DNA of 5,718 nt from Bacteroidales bacterium (GTDB lineage Bacteria; Bacteroidota; Bacteroidia; Bacteroidales; UBA932), in assembly GCA_024683255.1 (NCBI GenBank), contig JAIKYL010000184.1:1-5718 (forward strand). Reading direction: 5' to 3'. This document shows, in pieces, positions 1 through 4,625 of the stretch. The position numbers and the translations under genes are program-made. The notes beneath the pieces were generated by a model. The model ran no database searches. It was not told the origin of the DNA and worked only from the letters and a program-made list of their open reading frames with translations. Numbering within the stretch: the stretch's first letter is position 1; every line of letters begins with the position of its first letter.

Positions 1-1
1 G

Positions 2-75
2 TGACTCCAACAGGACTCAAACCTGTAACCTTTTGATCCGTAGTCAAATGCTCTATTCAATTGAGCTATGGAGCC
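2..75 (-). tRNA. tRNA-Arg (anticodon ACG)
   Basis: Reading the minus strand, the 74 bases fold into a full cloverleaf. The 7-bp acceptor stem is GGCTCCA with TGGAGTC (one G-T pair). The D-arm is GCTC/GAGC. The anticodon stem TTTGA/TCAAA encloses loop CTACGGA, which gives anticodon ACG. The T-arm ACAGG/CCTGT has loop TTTGAGT, and the discriminator base is A. ACG reads CGN arginine codons and normally needs A34-to-inosine editing by TadA (family knowledge). The base after the discriminator is C, but the window ends there, so whether CCA is encoded cannot be told. It lies 17 bases beyond the rplS stop on the same strand with no convincing terminator between, so co-transcription with rplS is likely (inference). 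Confidence 0.96.
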
Positions 76-92
76 AGTTTTAGGCTACTGCC

Positions 93-461
93 TTATTTTT
101 CTGCAACGTAGACTTTCTCGCGGATGCGGGCCTTCTTACCGGTGAGGTCACGGAGGTAGAAGATGCGGGCGCGGCGGACCTTGCCGAACTTGTTAACCTC
201 AATGCTGTCAATGAAAGGCGACTGGAAAGGGAAGATTCTCTCAACTCCAACACCACCGGAAACCTTGCGGACCGTGAAGGTCTTGGTGAAAGGATCTGAA
301 CCTTTCATTTGAATAACTACTCCACGGAACTTCTGGAGTCTCTCTTTATCACCTTCCTTAATTCTATAGGTCACGGTGACGGTGTCACCGGCCTTGAACT
401 CCGGGTAGGAAGCAACTTTCTCATTCTGGAAAGCCTGCTCTGCAACTTTAATCAAATCCAT
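93..461 (-). CDS. rplS: Large ribosomal subunit protein bL19
   Basis: This 122-residue protein is the normal length for bL19, which sits at the 30S-50S interface of the ribosome. Recognisable family segments are [16 protein letters not shown] (residues about 23-38), FRGVVI (about 45-50), [19 protein letters not shown] (about 61-79), and the basic C-terminal part around [22 protein letters not shown]. The start ATG is preceded by an A-rich leader (AGAGAAAATT) without a clear Shine-Dalgarno site, which is usual in Bacteroidota. The gene has its own strong promoter at 534-565, giving a leader of about 65 bases, and a tRNA-Arg gene follows at 17 bases. In many bacteria rplS follows rpsP-rimM-trmD. 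Here it stands apart from them, behind dnaJ. Confidence 0.97.
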   Translation of the reverse strand: MDLIKVAEQAFQNEKVASYPEFKAGDTVTVTYRIKEGDKERLQKFRGVVIQMKGSDPFTKTFTVRKVSGGVGVERIFPFQSPFIDSIEVNKFGKVRRARIFYLRDLTGKKARIREKVYVAEK

Positions 462-482
462 AATTTTCTCTAATCTCTTAAT

Positions 483-517
483 GCAACGTTGTGGTTTGGC
501 TCCTTACAAGAGGTTGC
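483..517 (-). promoter_or_regulatory. Possible structured 5' leader of rplS
   Basis: In the rplS untranslated leader (minus strand), an outer 5-bp helix GCAAC/GTTGC (517-513 with 487-483) encloses a small hairpin, CTCTT-GTA-AGGAG, at 512-500. The hairpin contains one G-U pair and hides an AAGGAG-like stretch. Ribosomal protein genes often carry autoregulatory leaders, so this could be one. The helices are short, however, and only one sequence is available. Low confidence. Confidence 0.25.
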
Positions 518-533
518 GTCTATTTTGGGACTG

Positions 534-565
534 CAAAGATACAACTAATTTACAAACTACCAAAA
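534..565 (-). promoter_or_regulatory. Bacteroidota-type promoter of rplS
   Basis: On the minus strand the -33 element TTTTG (565-561) is followed by exactly 19 bases and then TATCTTTG (541-534). This fits the Bacteroidota primary sigma factor consensus TTTG, N19-21, TAnnTTTG in both boxes. Transcription would start around position 526-528 and run left into rplS. The -33 box lies only about 16 bases beyond the dnaJ stop codon. Confidence 0.85.
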
Positions 566-580
566 CTTTTACGGGATTTT

Positions 581-1771
581 TTAGAAAATATTTTTAACCT
601 TGTCAAAGGTGGCTTTGTCTTCCCGGGTTAGGTCCGGCGTGAAACTGGAACTGCCCTTCATCTGCTCCAGGGCCTCTTTTTCCTGACGGGACAGCTTGTG
701 GGGCACCCAAACCTGGAATTTCACATACAGGTCTCCAGTTCCGCGGCCATAGCCCTGCACGCTGGGAAGGCCCTTTCCGCGCAACTTTACAACCGTACCG
801 GACTGGGTACCGGGCTCCACTTTCACCTTATAACTTCCGTCCAGGCAAGGGATGGAAACCTCGCAGCCCAGCATGGCGTCCAGAACGGAAATGATCCTGG
901 TAAAGAAGAGATTGTTACCTTCCCGCTGCAGCTGCGGATGGGCCACCTCGCTGATTACCACCAGCAGGTCTCCGTTCACACCGCCGTGCTGAGCGGCATG
1001 GCCTTCTCCCCTTACGGTGATTTGCATACCATCCTCCACGCCGGCCGGGATGCGAACCTTAACGGTCTCCCGACGACGTTCCAGGCCGGTACCACCGCAG
1101 CGACGGCAAGGGTTGAAAATGATCTTTCCTTCTCCCTGACACTGAGGGCAGGTGCCGATGGTATAGCCCACGCCGAAGAGGGTTCTGGCCTGCTGGCGCA
1201 CGCGTCCCTGGCCGCCGCAGGTGGGGCAGGTCTTGATATCGGCCTCGCTCTTGGCGCCGCGGCCGTTGCAGTCCGGACAGGGGCGGTTACGCTCAATGGT
1301 CACTTCCCTTTCGCAGCCATTGGCAATTTCTTCCAGGGTGAGTTTTACGCTGGTGCGGATGTCCCGGCCCCGCAAAACCCGCTGCTGCTGGTCCGTGCTG
1401 CCGCCGCCAAAGCCGCTGAAGCCGCCGAAACCTCCGCCGAAATCAAAGCCGAAACTTCCGCCGAAGATATTCCGGAGGAAGTCGTTGATATCCATGCCGC
1501 CGAAGTCGAAACCGCCGGCGCCGCCACCCATCTGGTCTGCGGCAAAACCGAACTGGTCGTACTTGGCGCGTTTGTCCGGGTCACTGAGAACGGAATATGC
1601 CTCGGCCGCCTCCTTGAAGTTCTCTTCGGCGGTCTTTTTCTCTGCGTCCGAGCCGTTTACCCAGCGGTCCGGATGCCACTTGAGGGCCAGTTTCCGGTAC
1701 GCGGACTTGATTTCATCGGCCGATGCCTTCTTGTCCACCCCCAGGACCTCGTAGTAGTCTCTCTTTGCCAT
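581..1771 (-). CDS. dnaJ: Chaperone protein DnaJ (Hsp40)
   Basis: DnaJ is the cytoplasmic co-chaperone that delivers unfolded protein to DnaK and stimulates its ATPase. All domains of a type I DnaJ are present in the 396 residues. There is a J domain (1-73) with the catalytic HPD at 33-35, and a Gly/Phe-rich linker (about 81-125). The zinc domain has all four CxxCxGxG repeats: CPDCNGRG 165-172, CPTCGGQG 182-189, CPQCQGEG 208-215 and CRRCGGTG 222-229. The C-terminal substrate-binding and dimerisation region follows. The stretch between HPD and the KF/NF of helix III ([15 protein letters not shown]) is about five residues longer than in E. coli DnaJ. The gene starts 3 bases after grpE, with an AGGAG site inside the end of grpE, so the two are translated from one message. 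No clear terminator follows before the rplS promoter. Confidence 0.98.
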   Translation of the reverse strand: MAKRDYYEVLGVDKKASADEIKSAYRKLALKWHPDRWVNGSDAEKKTAEENFKEAAEAYSVLSDPDKRAKYDQFGFAADQMGGGAGGFDFGGMDINDFLRNIFGGSFGFDFGGGFGGFSGFGGGSTDQQQRVLRGRDIRTSVKLTLEEIANGCEREVTIERNRPCPDCNGRGAKSEADIKTCPTCGGQGRVRQQARTLFGVGYTIGTCPQCQGEGKIIFNPCRRCGGTGLERRRETVKVRIPAGVEDGMQITVRGEGHAAQHGGVNGDLLVVISEVAHPQLQREGNNLFFTRIISVLDAMLGCEVSIPCLDGSYKVKVEPGTQSGTVVKLRGKGLPSVQGYGRGTGDLYVKFQVWVPHKLSRQEKEALEQMKGSSSFTPDLTREDKATFDKVKNIF

Positions 1772-1774
1772 AAC

Positions 1775-2311
1775 TTATGCTCCTACAACCACTTTAGCAT
1801 AGCGGAGCACCTTTCCGCCCAGGGTATATCCGGTTTGCACTACGTCAATTACCTTTCCCTTCTGGTCCTCCGAAGGGGCCGGGAAGGTGGTAACAGCCTC
1901 GTGCAGTTCCGTATCGAAATCTTTCCCCTTTGCATCAATGCGCTCCAGGCCTTTTCCCTTGAGGAAAGCGTTGAGTTTGCCGAAAATCATTTCCGTGCCT
2001 GCCTTGGCCGACTCGCTGTCCGCGCTCTTCTCCAGGGCGGAGAGGGCAATCTCGCAGTCGTCCAGGATGGGGAGGAGGCCCTTGATTACATCGGCCGATG
2101 CCGAACTCACCAGGGCCAGCTTCTCCTCTGCCGTGCGGCGGCGGAACGTGTCAAATTCTGCCATCAGACGAAGGTAGTCCGCCTTGGCGTCCGCCTCCTT
2201 CTTCTGCACTTCTTCCAGTTGAACGTTAAGTCCTTCAATGCGGGCTTCCAAAGCGGCCAGTTTCTTATTTTCAGGCACTTCCGGTTTATTGTTTTTCTTC
2301 TTTTCTGCCAT
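1775..2311 (-). CDS. grpE: Nucleotide exchange factor GrpE
   Basis: GrpE is a homodimer that opens DnaK to release ADP and so drives the DnaK-DnaJ folding cycle. The 178-residue protein has a charged, lysine-rich start (1-18), then a long helical coiled-coil segment (about 18-65, with ALEARIEGLNVQLEEVQ and YLRLMAEFDTFRRR), then the four-helix dimer region. The C-terminal beta domain carries the family signature FDTELHEAV (132-140) and DVVQTGYTLGGKVLRYAKVVV (157-177). The length is typical. It is the first gene of a grpE-dnaJ pair, with 71 bases between it and the HNH gene upstream; that gap holds a dyad at 2367-2381. I see no CIRCE element (the HrcA operator TTAGCACTC-N9-GAGTGCTAA) and no clear Bacteroidota -7 box, so its promoter is unresolved. 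Confidence 0.97.
   Translation of the reverse strand: MAEKKKNNKPEVPENKKLAALEARIEGLNVQLEEVQKKEADAKADYLRLMAEFDTFRRRTAEEKLALVSSASADVIKGLLPILDDCEIALSALEKSADSESAKAGTEMIFGKLNAFLKGKGLERIDAKGKDFDTELHEAVTTFPAPSEDQKGKVIDVVQTGYTLGGKVLRYAKVVVGA
1780..1784 (-). promoter_or_regulatory. Ribosome binding site of dnaJ inside grpE
   Basis: AGGAG (minus strand) lies in the last codons of grpE, 8 bases before the dnaJ ATG. Other genes in this window lack such a clear Shine-Dalgarno site. With a 3-base intergenic gap it suggests translational coupling of grpE and dnaJ and supports the chosen dnaJ start. Confidence 0.6.
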
Positions 2312-2366
2312 GATCCAATAGAATTACCTGCCGCTTTTCTTCAAAATGCCTGCCAACCCGCTTATA

Positions 2367-2381
2367 CTGACAGAATGGCAG
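2367..2381. promoter_or_regulatory. Dyad upstream of grpE, possible operator
   Basis: The plus strand reads CTGACAGAATGGCAG, an imperfect inverted repeat (CTGnCA, 3 bases, TGnCAG; five of six pairs match). It begins 55 bases before the grpE start. A related dyad (TTGGCAAAATTGCCAG) stands 52 bases before the HNH start at 2830-2845. A common stress regulator is possible, but two imperfect sites are thin evidence and I cannot name a regulator. Confidence 0.3.
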
Positions 2382-2397
2382 TTCAACATAGTTGAAC
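2381..2397. repeat. Perfect inverted repeat at the HNH gene stop
   Basis: GTTCAAC-ATA-GTTGAAC is a perfect 7-bp inverted repeat with a 3-base centre. It overlaps the last codons and TGA stop of the HNH gene and abuts the dyad at 2367-2381. It could form a hairpin at the end of the HNH message or be a protein-binding site before grpE. No T-run follows it on the minus strand, so it is not a standard intrinsic terminator. Confidence 0.5.
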
Positions 2398-2778
2398 GCA
2401 GAACAGGAGGGTGCCGCGAAGACTGAGGACAGGTTCCTCCGGGAAGGGTTCCTCCTCCCGGAAGTCCGACAGCAGCGCCCGTTTTTCCGCCGACATCCTC
2501 CCCTGCTCCACCAGGGCGTCCAGCCGGTTTTCGTACCGCCTCCTGCGCCGACCGCTGAAGCCGGCCAGGAAGCCCCGGATGTCCAGATCCGCCTTGCGGG
2601 CGTTGCAGGAGCCGCAGGCGCAGACCTTGTTAAGGAATTCTCCGGTACCGCCCTTGGATTTGGGAACGATATGGTCCGTTTCCATGGTTTCCACGGTAAG
2701 GGGGTGACCGCAGTACACACATACGCCGGCCGTCTCTTCCAGCAGGCGTTCTCTTTGGGATTTCTCTCTTTTCTCCAT
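2383..2778 (-). CDS. Small HNH endonuclease family protein
   Basis: This 131-residue protein has a complete HNH fold with a zinc ribbon. CVYCG (Cys20, Cys23) comes first, then the metal/catalytic segment TDHIVPKSKGG (Asp35, His36), Asn50, and ACGSCNARK (Cys55, Cys58, Asn59). The four cysteines are the usual structural zinc ligands in this family, and the third motif position is Asn rather than His, as in many HNH proteins. After the domain come a run of five arginines (77-81) and an acidic, proline-containing tail with the near-repeat EEPFPEEP. No other domain, signal peptide or membrane segment is visible. It could nick or cut DNA, but the target is unknown, and no methylase, terminase or phage gene is nearby. 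It is on the same strand as grpE, 71 bases upstream, so it may share a transcript with the chaperone genes. Family assignment is sound; role unknown. Confidence 0.85.
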   Translation of the reverse strand: MEKREKSQRERLLEETAGVCVYCGHPLTVETMETDHIVPKSKGGTGEFLNKVCACGSCNARKADLDIRGFLAGFSGRRRRRYENRLDALVEQGRMSAEKRALLSDFREEEPFPEEPVLSLRGTLLFCVQLC

Positions 2779-2830
2779 AACTCTTCAATTTTCCGGCAAG
2801 TTAGGGACAAGCTTCCAAGCCGCCCAATCT

Positions 2831-2844
2831 TGGCAAAATTGCCA
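2831..2844. promoter_or_regulatory. Short inverted repeat between HNH gene and ftcD
   Basis: TGGCAA-AA-TTGCCA is a perfect 6-bp inverted repeat with a 2-base centre. It lies in the divergent intergenic region, 52 bases before the HNH start and about 92 bases before ftcD. Its symmetry and position suit a repressor or activator site serving one or both genes. It resembles but does not fit a sigma-54 promoter, because the GG to GC spacing is too short. Confidence 0.3.
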
Positions 2845-2872
2845 GGATTTGGAAATCTGCGGCATTTTTCTA

Positions 2873-2903
2873 TTTTACCTTTCATAAATAATTGTTAACT
2901 TTA
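2873..2903 (+). promoter_or_regulatory. Weak promoter candidate for ftcD-hutU
   Basis: TTTT (2873-2876), a 19-base spacer, then TAACTTTA (2896-2903) matches the Bacteroidota consensus TTTG, N19-21, TAnnTTTG with one mismatch in each box. It would start transcription near 2910 and leave a leader of about 27 bases before the ftcD ATG. The region is AT-rich, so chance matches are easy. Confidence 0.3.
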
Positions 2904-2936
2904 TAGGCCAAATTAGTAATAAGTAGTAACCAAAAT

Positions 2937-4625
2937 ATGAGAAAAGTAATCGAATGCGTACCCAATTTCAGTGAAGGGCGTAACAAACAGGTAATTGATG
3001 CCATCGTGGCCGCCATTGCTGCGGTGGAAGGCGTGAAAGTGCTGGACGTGGATCCGGGAGAGGCCACCAACCGTACCGTGGTCACCTTCGTGGGAGAGCC
3101 GGACCCCGTCTGCGAGGCTGCCTTCCAGGGCGCCAAGAAGGCCCAGGAGCTCATTGACATGCGGCATCATCACGGCGCCCACCCCAGAAGCGGCGCCACG
3201 GACGTGCTTCCGTTCATTCCCGTGAGCGGGGTCACCTTGGAAGAATGTGCCGAACGGGCCCGCAAACTGGCCTGGCGCATGTACGAGGAGCTGGGTATCC
3301 CCTGCTACTGCTACGAAGCCGCCGCCCAGAAGCCGGAGCGCAAGAATTTGGCCGTCTGCCGCGCCGGGGAATACGAGGCGCTGCCGGAAAAGATGGCCGA
3401 TCCGGAGAGGATGCCGGACTTCGGCGGAGCCTTCGATGAGGTGGCCGCCAAGGCCGGAGCCACCAACGTGGGCGCCCGCAATTTCCTGGTGGCCGTGAAC
3501 TTCAACCTGAACACCACCTCCACCCGCCGCGCCATGGCAGTAGCCTTCGACGTTCGCGAGAAAGGCCGGAAGGCCCGCGAGGGCGGCTCCCTCACCGGCA
3601 AGTTCCTCAAGGACGAGAACGGGGAGCAGATCTGGATCCCCGGCACCCTCAAGGGTTGCAAGGCCATCGGCTGGTACATTGACGAATACGGCATTGCGCA
3701 GGTGTCCATGAACATCACGGACATTGACGTAACGCCCCTGCATATCGCATACGAGGAAGTCTGCCGCGCCGCAGCCGCCCGGGGCCTCAAGGTAACGGGC
3801 GTGGAAATCGTGGGCCTGGTGCCCAAGCGTGTCCTCCTGGAAGCAGGCCGATTCTATCTGGAGAAGCAACAGCGCTCCCTGGGTATCAGCGAAGAGGAGA
3901 TTGTGAAGATTGCCGTCAAGTCCATGTCCCTGGACGACCTGAAGCCCTTCAACCCGCGCGAGAAAGTGATTGAGTACCTCATGGAAGACCGCAAGGCCGG
4001 CCTGGCGCAGATGACGGTGGAAGGCTTCACCCGCGAAACCGCCAGCGAAAGCGCAGCGCCGGGCGGCGGCTCCGTAAGCGCCTGCATGGGTGCCTTCGGT
4101 GCGGCTCTGGCCACCATGGTTGCCAACTTATCGGCCCACAAACGCGGCTGGGACGAGCGTTGGAAGGAATTCTCAGACGTGGCCGAAGAGGGCCAGAAGC
4201 TCCTGAACGAACTCCTCCTTCTCATTGACGAAGACACCGCCGCCTTCAACCGCATCATGGACTGCTTCTCCATGCCCAAGGGTTCGGCCGATGAAAAAGC
4301 CGCCCGCGAGAAAGCTCTGGAAGAAGCCACACTCTATGCAGCGCAGGTGCCCCTGAAGACCATGGAAACCTCCCTGAAGGCCCTTCCGCTGGCCCTGCAG
4401 ATGGCCCGGACCGGCAACCCCGCATCGGCCTCCGATGCCGGTGTAGCCGCCCTGGCCGCCGTGGCCGGCATCCGCGGCGCCGCCCTCAACGTGCGCATCA
4501 ACGCCGCCTCCCTCAAGGACAAGACCCCTGCCGAACCCCTCCTTATCCGCGCCAAGGAAATTGTCCGCGAGGCCCTGGAACTGGAAGAACAAGTACTGGA
4601 AGCAGTTAATAACCACATAGAATAA
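2937..4625 (+). CDS. ftcD: Bifunctional glutamate formimidoyltransferase / formimidoyltetrahydrofolate cyclodeaminase
   Basis: This cytoplasmic enzyme does the last steps of one histidine breakdown route. It moves the formimino group of N-formimino-glutamate to tetrahydrofolate, giving glutamate, then cyclises the product to 5,10-methenyl-THF and releases ammonia. The 562 residues cover both domains. The transferase N-subdomain (about 1-180) has CVPNFSEGRN (7-16) and HHHGAHPRSGATDVLPFIP (77-95); His82 matches the catalytic His82 of porcine FTCD. The C-subdomain (about 181-325) contains GCKAIGWYIDEYGIAQVSMN. The cyclodeaminase domain (about 360-555) contains APGGGSVSA (374-382) and GNPASASDAGVAALAAVAG (493-511). 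Fused FtcD proteins occur in animals and in some bacteria. The start is the ATG after an A-rich leader without a Shine-Dalgarno site. Its TAA overlaps the hutU ATG by one base, so the two are probably translationally coupled. Confidence 0.96.
   Translation: MRKVIECVPNFSEGRNKQVIDAIVAAIAAVEGVKVLDVDPGEATNRTVVTFVGEPDPVCEAAFQGAKKAQELIDMRHHHGAHPRSGATDVLPFIPVSGVTLEECAERARKLAWRMYEELGIPCYCYEAAAQKPERKNLAVCRAGEYEALPEKMADPERMPDFGGAFDEVAAKAGATNVGARNFLVAVNFNLNTTSTRRAMAVAFDVREKGRKAREGGSLTGKFLKDENGEQIWIPGTLKGCKAIGWYIDEYGIAQVSMNITDIDVTPLHIAYEEVCRAAAARGLKVTGVEIVGLVPKRVLLEAGRFYLEKQQRSLGISEEEIVKIAVKSMSLDDLKPFNPREKVIEYLMEDRKAGLAQMTVEGFTRETASESAAPGGGSVSACMGAFGAALATMVANLSAHKRGWDERWKEFSDVAEEGQKLLNELLLLIDEDTAAFNRIMDCFSMPKGSADEKAAREKALEEATLYAAQVPLKTMETSLKALPLALQMARTGNPASASDAGVAALAAVAGIRGAALNVRINAASLKDKTPAEPLLIRAKEIVREALELEEQVLEAVNNHIE

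Noticed and set aside
76..92. AGGC-AGTA-GCCT hairpin after rplS as a terminator
   Set aside because: The stem is only 4 bp with no T-run, and a tRNA gene follows at once on the same strand, so read-through is more likely.
698..2395. A 565-codon open frame on the plus strand across dnaJ and grpE
   Set aside because: It lies antisense to two certain genes. Its product shows no domain and looks like a back-translation of GC-rich codons. Long shadow frames are expected in such DNA.
2438..2462. TCCGGGA...TCCCGGA inverted repeat inside the HNH gene
   Set aside because: It is explained by the repeated coding of EEP residues in the acidic tail (GGTTCCTCC occurs twice, 15 bases apart). It has a long 11-base centre and no regulatory context.
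2831..2844. TGGCAAAATTGCCA as a sigma-54 promoter
   Set aside because: The -24 GG and -12 GC are too close together: only 3 bases separate TGGCA from TTGC, where about 6 are needed.
2286..2885. A 199-codon minus-strand frame overlapping the HNH gene
   Set aside because: It is in a different frame from the HNH protein, whose full zinc and HNH motifs make that frame the real one. The alternative is Arg/Pro/Trp-rich with no domain.
2913..3869. A 318-codon open frame on the minus strand across ftcD
   Set aside because: It is antisense to the conserved transferase domain of ftcD, has no recognisable domain, and its His/Gly/Val-rich composition is typical of a shadow frame.
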